Assembly: GCA_024636495.1 (NCBI GenBank)
Contig: JAGXGZ010000006.1
Coordinates: 36,187 to 100,186, forward strand
DNA from: Roseobacter sp.
Lineage (GTDB): Bacteria > Pseudomonadota > Alphaproteobacteria > Rhodobacterales > Rhodobacteraceae
Direction of reading: 5' to 3'
DNA: 64,000 nt
This document shows, piece by piece, positions 1-9,000 of the stretch. Every line of letters begins with the position of its first letter. The first letter of the stretch is position 1. The notes beneath the pieces are model-generated. The model made no database searches. It saw only the letters and a program-made list of their open reading frames with translations, and had not been told where the DNA came from. The translations under genes were made by a program, and so were the position numbers.

Positions 1-96
1 TAAGGCTGAGGGAAAGGGCCAATTGACATATGCGGCAATCGCGGCGCGCCCCTCGGGTAAAAACGCAGCATTGGCGATCCGCGCGCCAGCCCTCAT
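1..96 (-). CDS. possible N-terminal part of a CDS running off the left edge (MRAGARIANAAFLPEGRAAIAAYVNWPFPSAL...)
   Basis: Open minus-strand frame from an ATG at 96..94 to the window edge with no stop; follows the J-domain gene on the same strand. Family not recognisable from 32 aa. Confidence 0.25.
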   Translation of the reverse strand, partial: MRAGARIANAAFLPEGRAAIAAYVNWPFPSAL

Positions 97-136
97 GCAA
101 GGCAGGCCGCGCAGATCACCAATGCTGGGGCGGGAT

Positions 137-766
137 CTATTGATCTTTAAAGTTGCGGCTGGTTTTCAACTGGTCCCATGCCCAGACGACCTCTTGCAAC
201 TGCTCTTCCTGACTGCGGTCGCCGCCGTTCATATCCGGGTGCAGCACTTTGATCAGCTTTTTGTAGGCCTTGCGCACCTCTGGCTTGGTCCAAGTGTCCT
301 TGGCCTCAAGGATCTCAAGCGCGCGGCGCTCTGTGGGCGGCAGGCGGCGGCCCGCAGCAGGCCCTTTGCCGGGGTTCTGCGTGGCGTTCTTGCCCAACAC
401 CTGATGCGGGTCCTCGATACCCAGCCGGGCCCAGGCACGCGCCTCTGGATCGCCAAGCGGCTTGGTGGTGCGTTCCCAGACCTTGTCTTTGGACATCTGG
501 GCGTTCAGTTCGGCCTCGGTGGTGCCGTCAAAGAAATTCCACTTGAGATTATATTCGCGCACATGCTGCTGGCAGAACCAGAAATAGTCGTCCAACACGT
601 CAGGCGCTTTGGGCGCGCGGTACTTGCCGGGCTCTTCGCAGCCTTCATGTGAACACAGCCGTTGTGATGTCTCGGATGCACCGGACATTCCCCGCCGACC
701 ACGGGGGTTCTTCTTTTTGGAGGACGACACGGACATGTCGAATCCGAAGGGATCTGGCTTGGGCAT
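137..766 (-). CDS. J-domain (DnaJ-like) protein
   Basis: 209-aa ORF; C-terminal J-domain with HPD motif (RKAYKKLIKVLHPDMNGGDRSQEEQLQEV). Confidence 0.9.
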   Translation of the reverse strand: MPKPDPFGFDMSVSSSKKKNPRGRRGMSGASETSQRLCSHEGCEEPGKYRAPKAPDVLDDYFWFCQQHVREYNLKWNFFDGTTEAELNAQMSKDKVWERTTKPLGDPEARAWARLGIEDPHQVLGKNATQNPGKGPAAGRRLPPTERRALEILEAKDTWTKPEVRKAYKKLIKVLHPDMNGGDRSQEEQLQEVVWAWDQLKTSRNFKDQ

Positions 767-840
767 GATATGGACCTTTCCGACTCAGGACGATCACTCT
801 AAAGATTGCAGCGCCAGATTGAAGGGGGCTATGCGAAAAA

Positions 841-1098
841 ATGTCAGTAACTCAAGAAATTGCAGACCGGCTTGAGGCTGCTTTTGCGCCATCCGAGCTG
901 AATGTCGTGGACGACAGCGAAAGCCATCGGGGGCATTCCGGCTTTCAAGAAGGCGGTGAGAGCCACTTTAATGTGAAAATTCGCACCAGTCATTTCAAGG
1001 GCATGAACAGGCTTGCCCGCCACCGCGCCGTGCACAGCGCCTTGGGGCCTGAGTTGATTGGTCGCATCCACGCGCTGGCGCTGGACCTCGACGTTTAG
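841..1098 (+). CDS. BolA family protein
   Basis: 85-aa ORF with typical BolA pattern (ADRLEAAFAPSELNVVDDSESHRGHSG...FNVKIRTSHFKGMNRLARHRAVHSAL). Confidence 0.92.
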   Translation: MSVTQEIADRLEAAFAPSELNVVDDSESHRGHSGFQEGGESHFNVKIRTSHFKGMNRLARHRAVHSALGPELIGRIHALALDLDV

Positions 1099-1622
1099 TC
1101 TTTGGGCGCGGGGGGCGGCGTGTCTGTAGCCGGCACAGCGTCATCTGCGCCTTTTTCGGCGTCATCCGGTTGCACAGCCTTTTTACGCCGCGAGGCGAGG
1201 GTGCTTAGCAACGCGGGGGCGGCGCTAAGATGATCGGGGTCTTCCACGCCGTTCTCGCCCTCGAAAAACCCCTCGTAGCCTTTGGGGTTTTTGGCGATCT
1301 CGGCCTTCTTCGCGTCAATCGGGTCAAGCTCCGGGGTGAACTGGTGGGGGGCGGGCAGCAATTCGGGGTTGAACGCATCAGTGTCGCCTTCGCGCGGGCG
1401 GCGAAACACCAGCACATTGCGCCATTCGGTGGTCGACCCGGTCAGCCCGACCCGTTCAATCGAGGGCAGGGTTTCAGCGCGCTGATATTCCCAGCCATAG
1501 CCTGAAAGCCCGTTCATCAACTCTTGGAGAGCATGGGAAAACCGCGCTTCGGCCCCTTTGACGTTCTTGCCCTTCAGGCCCTTGTTGGGGGCGGGTACGA
1601 CTTTGTATTCGTAACGGGGCAT
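1095..1622 (-). CDS. DUF4177-like protein
   Basis: MPRYEYKVVPAPNKG...LNGLSGYGWEYQRAETLP resembles DUF4177; start reassigned to internal ATG at 1622. Confidence 0.7.
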   Translation of the reverse strand: MPRYEYKVVPAPNKGLKGKNVKGAEARFSHALQELMNGLSGYGWEYQRAETLPSIERVGLTGSTTEWRNVLVFRRPREGDTDAFNPELLPAPHQFTPELDPIDAKKAEIAKNPKGYEGFFEGENGVEDPDHLSAAPALLSTLASRRKKAVQPDDAEKGADDAVPATDTPPPAPKD

Positions 1623-1739
1623 GGGTGTCCTTTGGCGTTGTTTGCCCAACATACCCCATCGGAATTTATCACACAATGGAAGGTGGGTTGGGGAGGGTGG
1701 TTTGCGAAGGGTGGGTTGCGCAGCGCGGATCGGCGCGGG

Positions 1740-2885
1740 TCACGACGCGCCTGATGCGTCGAGCGCGGATTGGATGCGGTCCCTTAGCCTGGTGGCTGTG
1801 CCATAGTCGTAAGGCATCGTTGCGGGGTCATAGACGGTCAGGGCATTTTCCACAGCCGCAAGGGCGGCTTGCAACGCCGCGTGGCGGTCGGCGCAACTGT
1901 CGTGATTGGCAATTGCTTCCTGCGCAATCGCGATGTTTTCCTGCGTTTCGGCCCACTGCACCGGATGATCGGCAAGGGTGCTCACCTTTAGGGCGGCGCG
2001 ATAGGCGGTGACGGCCTGCGCCAGCAGGTCTGCGCCCTTTTCCCCGTCGCTGCGGCTGCCTTGGTTTTTCAGGGCGATGGCAAGGCAGTTTTGACCCGCA
2101 GCCCATAGCCACGCATCGCGATCTTTCAGGGTCGGGGTCAGCAGGTCCGCGACGATGGCCTGCGCAAGGCCCAAGCCCTTGCCGCCATAGCGCAACCCGT
2201 GGGTGCACAGGATTTCAGAGTAGCGCAGGATGCGTCGGCGCACCGGTTCCAGCGGGTCGATGGCGGCAAAGCTGTCGGCAGCGGCACACAGCAGCGAATA
2301 GGCGTGATCCACCTTGCCGCGCAGCAGGGCGTTGTTAGCGCGGATTTCGGCAGAGGTGGCGGCCTCGTCCAGCTCTGCCGCGTGGACCAGCGTCATCAGG
2401 GTTTCGACCTCGTCCAGATCAACCCGCGCAATCGCATCCTGTGCAGCGGCCTTGAGGTTGGCGAGCCGTTTCATACTGTCCGGGATCGCATCCACCTCGG
2501 CCCGTAACGCGCGGTATTCGGTGGCTTTTTGGGTCAGGAGTTGCCGCAGGTCTGCATCCGTGCGGTCATAAACGCCGTCGATCTGAAAGCGGTTGGCGAT
2601 GTTTTCCAACTCTTCACGGCTAAGCGTGGGGATGTGATCCAGCTGTGCCGCGGACAGGCGGGATTGGCGGATCGGTTCCATCTCAGCGATGGAGATGTCC
2701 AGCGCTTTGCAGATTTTCTGAACCGTGGCTTCCTGAGGTTTGGGAACCTTGGCATTTTCAAGCCGCGATATGTCGGCCTTGCGGGCAGAATCACCAAAGA
2801 CATCTAGCGCCAAGGTTTCTTGGGTCAGCCGTGCTTCGCCGCGCTTGCGTTTGATCAGGGCCGCGAATGCGGTGATATCCAACAA
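1740..2885 (-). CDS. XRE-family helix-turn-helix regulator with TPR-like C-terminal region
   Basis: N-terminal HTH (LIKRKRGEARLTQETLALDVFGDSARKADISRLENAK) and long helical repeat C-terminus. Confidence 0.8.
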   Translation of the reverse strand: MLDITAFAALIKRKRGEARLTQETLALDVFGDSARKADISRLENAKVPKPQEATVQKICKALDISIAEMEPIRQSRLSAAQLDHIPTLSREELENIANRFQIDGVYDRTDADLRQLLTQKATEYRALRAEVDAIPDSMKRLANLKAAAQDAIARVDLDEVETLMTLVHAAELDEAATSAEIRANNALLRGKVDHAYSLLCAAADSFAAIDPLEPVRRRILRYSEILCTHGLRYGGKGLGLAQAIVADLLTPTLKDRDAWLWAAGQNCLAIALKNQGSRSDGEKGADLLAQAVTAYRAALKVSTLADHPVQWAETQENIAIAQEAIANHDSCADRHAALQAALAAVENALTVYDPATMPYDYGTATRLRDRIQSALDASGAS

Positions 2886-3028
2886 TTTTCCACAACCTCT
2901 GACAATTTAACTCAACCCAGCCGCAACAACTATTGCGCAACGCAATCAACCTCTTGGCGGGTCATCTTAGGCCTACGCAATCCGCGTAATCTTGTCGGGC
3001 CCGACGTTCAACCCAAAGGACCACTGGT

Positions 3029-3220
3029 ATGTTTGAACGTTTGACAGAAGTTGTAAAGAAAATTGGCTGTGCGCTGTGGTGTCACCGCGCGATCTATGCC
3101 GGACTTGCGGGTGCTTACGGCGCAGCAAGTATTGGGGTGCTGGATAAAGAGGTGGTGAACCAGATTGTGACGGCTTTGTATGTTCTGTTGGTCGCCCAAA
3201 GTGATCACCGCGCCAAGTAA
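3029..3220 (+). CDS. small hypothetical membrane protein (63 aa)
   Basis: ATG ORF preceded by an AAAGGA Shine-Dalgarno-like sequence; hydrophobic segments. Confidence 0.5.
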   Translation: MFERLTEVVKKIGCALWCHRAIYAGLAGAYGAASIGVLDKEVVNQIVTALYVLLVAQSDHRAK

Positions 3221-3222
3221 GC

Positions 3223-3238
3223 GTGGGATAAATCCCAC
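3223..3238. repeat. REP-like hairpin GTGGGA-taaa-TCCCAC followed by CCTACGTGGGAC
   Basis: Perfect 6-bp inverted repeat read directly; resembles widespread GTAGGGTGGG-type intergenic palindromes. Confidence 0.5.
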
Positions 3239-3260
3239 CCTACGTGGGACGTGGGGGGCG

Positions 3261-3743
3261 CTACTTCTTCAGCCCGATCTTGCGCCCTGCGCGGTCGGGA
3301 TAGGGGAGGGCCGCGTGGGCTTGCTTCATCTGTTCCAGCTGCGACAGGATCGTGTCTGGCATGGGGGCGACGCGGGGGCCGGATTGGTCGACGTGCAGGG
3401 TCAGCGCCTCTCCGGTGGCGGCAAGCCAGCCGTCTGCGTGCCACAGTTCGGTAAAGCTGTGAAAGCGTTTGGCGTCGTAATCGAGCAGTTGGAAGGTGCA
3501 GTATGTCTGCGCACCCTCGTGGAGTTCGCGGACATAGCAGATGTGAAATTCGGCCACATAGGTGGTGCAGCCTTGCTTTTGATACTCGGGGCCAAAGCCC
3601 AGCACGGCGAAGGCATCATCGACGGCGTTGTCCATCAAGACGGAATAATACGCCATGTTCAAATGGCCATTAAAGTCGATCCATTCAGGTTGGACCGCAC
3701 GCAGAGAGGATTTGAAGGGGGCGTCCATCTTTCGGCCTTTCAT
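3261..3743 (-). CDS. thioesterase family (4HBT hotdog) protein
   Basis: RAVQPEWIDFNGHLNMAYYSVLMDNAVDDAF hotdog active-site region; start may be ATG at 3728 (MDAPFKSS). Confidence 0.8.
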   Translation of the reverse strand: MKGRKMDAPFKSSLRAVQPEWIDFNGHLNMAYYSVLMDNAVDDAFAVLGFGPEYQKQGCTTYVAEFHICYVRELHEGAQTYCTFQLLDYDAKRFHSFTELWHADGWLAATGEALTLHVDQSGPRVAPMPDTILSQLEQMKQAHAALPYPDRAGRKIGLKK

Positions 3744-3753
3744 GACAAAGGTG

Positions 3754-3812
3754 GGGGGCCGTTTTCTTGGAAGAAAACGATCCGGAATTTTCGAAAATTC
3801 CGGTTGGCCCCC
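3754..3812. repeat. nested palindrome cluster with three-way-junction potential
   Basis: GGGGGCC(3754-3760)...GGCCCCC(3806-3812) enclosing GTTTTCTTGGAAGAAAAC (3761-3778) and perfect 22-nt palindrome CCGGAATTTTCGAAAATTCCGG (3782-3803). Confidence 0.85.
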
Positions 3813-5324
3813 TCAGCCTTGCAGTTTTTTCGCAACCAGATCGTTCACGGCCTTGGGATTGGCCTTGCCGCCGGTGGCCTTCATGACCTGACCGACAAAC
3901 CAGCCTGCGAGCTTGGGGTTTTCGCGGGCCTTGGCGACCTGATCGGGGTTGGCGGCGATGATCTCGTCCACTGCAGCCTCAATGGCACCGGTATCAGTCA
4001 CCTGCTTCATACCGCGGTCTTCCACGATCTGGGCGGGGTCGCCGCCTTCGGTATAGACGATCTCGAACAGATCCTTGGCGATCTTGCCGGAAATCGCATC
4101 GGACGCGATCAGATCAACCACACCGCCCAGTTGCGCAGGCGACACCGGACTGTCGGTGATGGTTTTCTCGTCTTTTTTCAGGCGACCGAAAAGCTCGTTG
4201 ATCACCCAGTTTGCGGCCATCTTGCCGTCACGGCCTTGGGCGGTTTGTTCAAAATAGCTTGAGCTGTCAAGGTCTGCTGTCAGCACGGAAGCATCATAGT
4301 CGCTTAGCCCGAAGTCGTTGATAAAGCGCGCTTTCTTGGCGTCTGGCAATTCAGGCAGCGTGGCCGCGATATCGTCTACCCAAGCCTGTTCGATCACCAG
4401 TGGCAGCAGATCTGGGTCGGGGAAATAGCGGTAGTCATGCGCCTCTTCCTTGGAGCGCATGGAGCGGGTTTCCATTTTGTCGGGGTCGAACAGACGGGTT
4501 TCCTGCACGACCTCGCCACCGCTTTCGACGATGGCGATCTGGCGCTTGGCCTCTACGTCGATGGCTTGCTGGATGAACCGCATGGAATTCATATTCTTGA
4601 TCTCGCAACGCGTGCCCAGATGGCTGAAATCCTGCGTGGCCTGGTATTTTTCATATTGTCCGGGCAGGCAGATCGACACGTTCACATCGGCACGCATGGC
4701 ACCCGATTGCATGTCACCGTTACAGGTGCCCAAGTACCGCAGGATCTGGCGGAGCTTTGTCAGGTAGGCCGCAGCTTCTTCGGGGCCGCGGATATCGGGG
4801 CGCGACACGATTTCCATCAGCGCCACACCGGTGCGATTCAGGTCAACAAAGGACATGTTGGGATCCATATCGTGGATCGATTTGCCTGCGTCCTGTTCAA
4901 GGTGGATGCGTTCAACGCGCACTAGACGCGCTGTACCATCGCCCATCTCCACCAGCACTTCGCCTTCGCCCACGATGGGATGGTAAAGCTGTGAAATTTG
5001 ATAGCCTTGTGGTAGGTCGGGGTAGAAGTAGTTCTTGCGGTCAAAAGCGCTTTCAAGATTGATCTGTGCCTTCAGGCCCAGCCCGGTCCGAACCGCCTGT
5101 TCGACGCAGAATTCGTTGATTGTGGGCAGCATGCCGGGCATGGCGGCATCGACGAAGGCGACGTTGCTGTTCGGTTCTGCCCCGAATTTAGTGGAAGCTG
5201 CCGAGAACAGCTTGGCGTTGGACAGCACCTGCGCATGCACCTCCATACCGATGACCAGTTCCCAGTCATGTTTGGCACCTGCGATGGTGCGGACTTTGGG
5301 GGTGTCATAGGTCAGGTCAAGCAT
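3813..5324 (-). CDS. gatB: Asp-tRNA(Asn)/Glu-tRNA(Gln) amidotransferase subunit B
   Basis: 503 aa; [25 protein letters not shown]...[22 protein letters not shown]... canonical GatB. Confidence 0.97.
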   Translation of the reverse strand: MLDLTYDTPKVRTIAGAKHDWELVIGMEVHAQVLSNAKLFSAASTKFGAEPNSNVAFVDAAMPGMLPTINEFCVEQAVRTGLGLKAQINLESAFDRKNYFYPDLPQGYQISQLYHPIVGEGEVLVEMGDGTARLVRVERIHLEQDAGKSIHDMDPNMSFVDLNRTGVALMEIVSRPDIRGPEEAAAYLTKLRQILRYLGTCNGDMQSGAMRADVNVSICLPGQYEKYQATQDFSHLGTRCEIKNMNSMRFIQQAIDVEAKRQIAIVESGGEVVQETRLFDPDKMETRSMRSKEEAHDYRYFPDPDLLPLVIEQAWVDDIAATLPELPDAKKARFINDFGLSDYDASVLTADLDSSSYFEQTAQGRDGKMAANWVINELFGRLKKDEKTITDSPVSPAQLGGVVDLIASDAISGKIAKDLFEIVYTEGGDPAQIVEDRGMKQVTDTGAIEAAVDEIIAANPDQVAKARENPKLAGWFVGQVMKATGGKANPKAVNDLVAKKLQG

Positions 5325-5418
5325 GGGGGCACCTTTGGCGTCTTTGGAATGATGCTTTGGTCATAAGACAGGGGGCTGGGTGCTGCAAGAGGGGCGCGCG
5401 ACCAAGCGTTGAAATGCC

Positions 5419-5456
5419 AAAGCGCCGGAGCAGCGCAAAGGCTGATCCGGCGCTTT
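5419..5456 (-). terminator. terminator-like hairpin downstream of the 437-aa ORF
   Basis: AAAGCGCCGG...CCGGCGCTTT perfect 10-bp stem. Confidence 0.55.
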
Positions 5457-5494
5457 GTAGGGCACCAGGGGGGGCTGTGCCCAATCAAAGAAGC

Positions 5495-6808
5495 TTAGGC
5501 GCTGAAAGCCCGAGGTCCGTTTTCGGTAAAGACGATTTGCTTGCCCGCCGCGATCTCTGACTTGAACAGTCCCGCCATGATCCGCATTGCGTCTTCCTGT
5601 CCGGAGGCCGCGAATCTGTGCGGGGACCTGATGCGAATGTTATTGTCGAACCCGTGTGCGGCATGCGCCCAGATCATCGGGTGCAATTCGGTCAGGTGGT
5701 CCCGCACAATCCATTGTGTGCAATCGGCAATCTGGGCGCGTACATGGTCAGCCTCGTCGCTGCCTGAAAAGCTTTGTCCAATGGTATTGGCGCAGTAGGC
5801 GGCAAGCAGATTTGCGGTATGGGGATTGGGGTTGCGTTTGAGGATGTCGCGCAGGCCATCGATGAAAAACGCAAGGTCCAGATTGGCGCATGCCACATCA
5901 TCAAAGGAAATCGCGTCAAACTGTACCCACGTGTATCCTCCTGCCCCCCAGATATGTTCGGTGCGCGCAGCCGTGCGGCGTGCTTCCAGTTCGAGTTGGG
6001 CATAGTTGCCGAACCAGCGGGGCAACAGATGGTTGCCCATGGCGCGCATCGGGCGCGGGTTATGCGGGTTCAGATTGATCAGATGTTCGTATTTGTCAGC
6101 CATATGATGTTTCGTGGCGGCCGGGCCGCTGACTTGGGCGCAATCGGTAGCTGCAAGCAGCGGTGAGTGGGCGTGACTTTGCAAGAACGGCGCGATCAGG
6201 TCGCGGGCGCGTTCGAAATGCGCCTCAAAGGCCTCGCGATTGCGCTGCGAAATTTCCGCATCCCAACCGTTGCCGCGCCATGCCCAGCCAATGTCGATGT
6301 GCGCTTGCGCGACAATGCAGGCAATCACGTAGTCGTCGGGCATGGATTCCACGACATGCTCAAGGTCTTCGATCCCGGTCAACACCTCTTTGGCGACGTG
6401 GTTTTCGCTGTCTCTGATGGCATGTTCAGCGGCCATCACCACATCAGCGCGCGCGCCATATGCAACAAGTTCGGCCAAGGGCATCGAGCCGGGGGTCAGC
6501 GTGCCGGATGCATCATGATTTGTGATACATGTGCTAAGGGCTTCCCAGTTTTCCTGTCGGACCAAACGTTGTCCCAATTGCTGATGATTGTCACGAATCC
6601 GGTCTTCGGCCGTGGGGTCAGGGCACTTGATCTTCAAAATCTCTTGCAAGTTAGCAGGGATGACTTTGTGGGCATTTCGGGTTTGCTTTTTGGCTGATTG
6701 CATTTTCTCTGACAGGTCAGAGATGCTGGGCAGTGGGAAGATGGTTGTGTTGCTCTGCGAAATAGCAGGCAGTTTTTTACGTTTGAAAATGTTTTTAATC
6801 TGCAGCAT
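5495..6808 (-). CDS. conserved-looking hypothetical protein, 437 aa, no recognised family
   Basis: Long ORF with coding-like composition; helix-rich; no family motif recognised. Confidence 0.75.
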   Translation of the reverse strand: MLQIKNIFKRKKLPAISQSNTTIFPLPSISDLSEKMQSAKKQTRNAHKVIPANLQEILKIKCPDPTAEDRIRDNHQQLGQRLVRQENWEALSTCITNHDASGTLTPGSMPLAELVAYGARADVVMAAEHAIRDSENHVAKEVLTGIEDLEHVVESMPDDYVIACIVAQAHIDIGWAWRGNGWDAEISQRNREAFEAHFERARDLIAPFLQSHAHSPLLAATDCAQVSGPAATKHHMADKYEHLINLNPHNPRPMRAMGNHLLPRWFGNYAQLELEARRTAARTEHIWGAGGYTWVQFDAISFDDVACANLDLAFFIDGLRDILKRNPNPHTANLLAAYCANTIGQSFSGSDEADHVRAQIADCTQWIVRDHLTELHPMIWAHAAHGFDNNIRIRSPHRFAASGQEDAMRIMAGLFKSEIAAGKQIVFTENGPRAFSA

Positions 6809-7053
6809 GTGTTGTCCAGTCTTTCGTTTGAACGTCTCTTGTGTCGTTGAACATGCAACTGCTTTTGGGCATCATCATGGCTTTGCGAAGGTTGGGATAA
6901 GGTTTTTTGCATCCAGAAAGTGTGTTTTCGACTAAATAGGGTCTTAGTTTTTGAGCATTGGAAACGATCTTAGGGGTTTGGCCGATTTTGTTCGTTATTA
7001 TTTGATGGTCGGGAAACGCTTATTTTTATAGAAATTTCGCGCGAGGCGGTGGT

Positions 7054-7749
7054 TTGATGCGACTTCTAACAATCAGTGTGGCGCTTTTGTGGTACGCAAC
7101 TTATGCGGTATCTCAGACGACCGATATGGCACGCCCACCAGCACCGTCGGAACCCCAAGCGACACCCTTACAAAGTTCAAACCCGTTTCAAGTGTCACCC
7201 CCCGCACGCCCGGCGAACCTGCCCCGGACGCGCTTTCAGCATCAACAAGGACATGCCTTGTGGACCAGAGCGGCATTGTCCGCCCTTAAAACCCACGGCA
7301 AGCCTTTGGTCGATACAATACCTTCTGATATCGCTGGTTGGTGCCCTGGCTACAGTTCGGCGGATGACGCAGGGCGTCGCGCATTCTGGGTGGGGTTTCT
7401 ATCGGCACTGGCCAAACATGAAAGCACATACAACCCCTATGCCGTCGGCGGTGGGGGGCGCTGGTACGGGCTTTTGCAAATCCAGCCCAGCACGGCCCGG
7501 GGATATCAGTGCAATGTCGGCACCGGAGAGGCGCTGAAAAACGGGGCTGCGAACCTGAGTTGCGCCGTCCGAATCATGGCCGTCACCGTGCCGCGTGATG
7601 GGGTCCTTTATGGCAGCGGGGGGCGCGGCGTGGCGGCTGACTGGGGCCCGATGCGGAGCGAGGCAAAACGCGCGGACATGAAAGGGTGGCTGCGGCGGCA
7701 GAACTATTGCAAGCCACTGAATGCGACCCGGCCCAAGGCGCGGCCTTAA
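7054..7749 (+). CDS. lytic transglycosylase-like (SLT/lysozyme fold) secreted protein
   Basis: N-terminal signal-like segment, then GFLSALAKHESTYNPYAVGGGGRWYGLLQIQPSTARGYQC (catalytic-Glu and GLLQI motifs). Start may be the second Met (7057). Confidence 0.8.
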   Translation: MMRLLTISVALLWYATYAVSQTTDMARPPAPSEPQATPLQSSNPFQVSPPARPANLPRTRFQHQQGHALWTRAALSALKTHGKPLVDTIPSDIAGWCPGYSSADDAGRRAFWVGFLSALAKHESTYNPYAVGGGGRWYGLLQIQPSTARGYQCNVGTGEALKNGAANLSCAVRIMAVTVPRDGVLYGSGGRGVAADWGPMRSEAKRADMKGWLRRQNYCKPLNATRPKARP

Positions 7750-7790
7750 GCGTATTTGCGCAGTGTTCGCGCTGGGCGACAGGCAAGGAT

Positions 7791-7825
7791 GCCTTCGGCG
7801 AGGATATTTAAGAGCCAGAGAAGCG
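7791..7825 (+). repeat. dispersed repeat, variant tail (GCCTTCGGCGAGGATATTTAAGAGCCAGAGAAG)
   Basis: Tail matches the copy at 37980-38011 (GGGATATTTGAAAGCCAGAGAATGA); GCCTTCGGC mini-hairpin. Confidence 0.55.
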
Positions 7826-7830
7826 GGGGG

Positions 7831-8265
7831 TCATTGCCTGAGGCTGAAATGGTGGCGTTCGGTTTTGATGGCTTTGGCGTGCAGGGCATTTTCAAGGGTT
7901 TGGTGAGGTGGCGTTGCCTCGAAAGGGATGCGGATCTTGCGGCCGTTTTTCAGGATCACCGTGGCGCGCACCGAAAAGTCCAGTCTGGTATCAAGGCGGA
8001 TGAGTTCAATCTCTTTCAGCGCTATTTCAGCGGTCTGAGTGCCGCTGTGCCATTTTAGAGATGCTTGGGTCAGGGTGAGGCCTGCGGGAGGATTTTTGAT
8101 CAGGTCCCACAGCAAGGGCAGGGTGCAGGCGGCAAGGATGCCAATCAATAGCGGCGCGGCGTCTACCAGAACCGCTGACCCGATCAATGCCAGCCAGATG
8201 GCAGGGAGCAGGATCAGGCTGCCGGTACTGCGGTGGTTTCTTTGATAGGTGTAGTCTGCCGGCAT
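7831..8265 (-). CDS. hypothetical membrane protein (144 aa)
   Basis: Two adjacent hydrophobic segments near N-terminus; stop codon region abuts neighbouring SDR start. Confidence 0.65.
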   Translation of the reverse strand: MPADYTYQRNHRSTGSLILLPAIWLALIGSAVLVDAAPLLIGILAACTLPLLWDLIKNPPAGLTLTQASLKWHSGTQTAEIALKEIELIRLDTRLDFSVRATVILKNGRKIRIPFEATPPHQTLENALHAKAIKTERHHFSLRQ

Positions 8266-8999
8266 CAGCGTCCGCCGCTAACATCCAATGTTGTGCCAGT
8301 GACGTAACTGGCGGCGTCTGACAGCAGGAACAGCGTCGCACTTGCCACTTCGTCTGCCGTGCCCGTGCGCTGCATCGGGATGTTCTTGGCAAGGTCTTTC
8401 GCGCGGGTGGGTGCGCCCGCCTTGGCGTGGATTTCCGTATCGATCAGGCCGGGGCGGATGGCGTTGACGCGGATGCCTTGAGGGGCCAGTTCGTTTGCGA
8501 GGCCTTTGGTGAAGGCGTCGATCGCGGCTTTGGAGGCGGCGTAGTCTACGAATTCATGCGCCGAACCCAACCGCGCTGCGATTGAACCCATGTTGACGAT
8601 AGCACCGCTACCTTGGGCCTGCATCCGCGTGGCGGCAGCTTGGGCGACCATCATCGCGCCGATCACGTTCACATCGAACATGCGTTTCAGCCGCGCATGG
8701 TCCATCTGGGCGACCGTCGCGATCTGGTCCACGATACCGGCGTTGTTGATCAGCGCATCAAGTCGGCCATAGTGGCTGTCGATCTGGGCAAAGATGCGCG
8801 CGACATCGTCGGGGTCTGCCACGTCCCCTTGGCACAACAAGGTGCGCGCCCCTTGCGTTTCGGCTTGGACCGCGACGGCTTTGGCACCCTCGGTATCCGA
8901 GCGGTAGTTCAGCGCCAGATCATAGGTGGATGCTGCAAGCCGCGCGCAGGCGGCACCTATTCCGGCAGACGCACCGGTGATCAGAAGGATGGGGCGCAT
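8265..8999 (-). CDS. SDR family oxidoreductase
   Basis: TGASAGIG Rossmann motif, NNAG, YAASK catalytic motif, C-terminal GTTLDVSGGR. Confidence 0.92.
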   Translation of the reverse strand: MRPILLITGASAGIGAACARLAASTYDLALNYRSDTEGAKAVAVQAETQGARTLLCQGDVADPDDVARIFAQIDSHYGRLDALINNAGIVDQIATVAQMDHARLKRMFDVNVIGAMMVAQAAATRMQAQGSGAIVNMGSIAARLGSAHEFVDYAASKAAIDAFTKGLANELAPQGIRVNAIRPGLIDTEIHAKAGAPTRAKDLAKNIPMQRTGTADEVASATLFLLSDAASYVTGTTLDVSGGR

Positions 9000-9000
9000 G

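Noticed and set aside
23-652. 209-aa plus-strand ORF at the left edge
   Set aside because: Antisense to the J-domain gene, which has the HPD motif.
3180-4262. 360-aa plus-strand ORF
   Set aside because: Runs antisense through the thioesterase and gatB; not a plausible gene.
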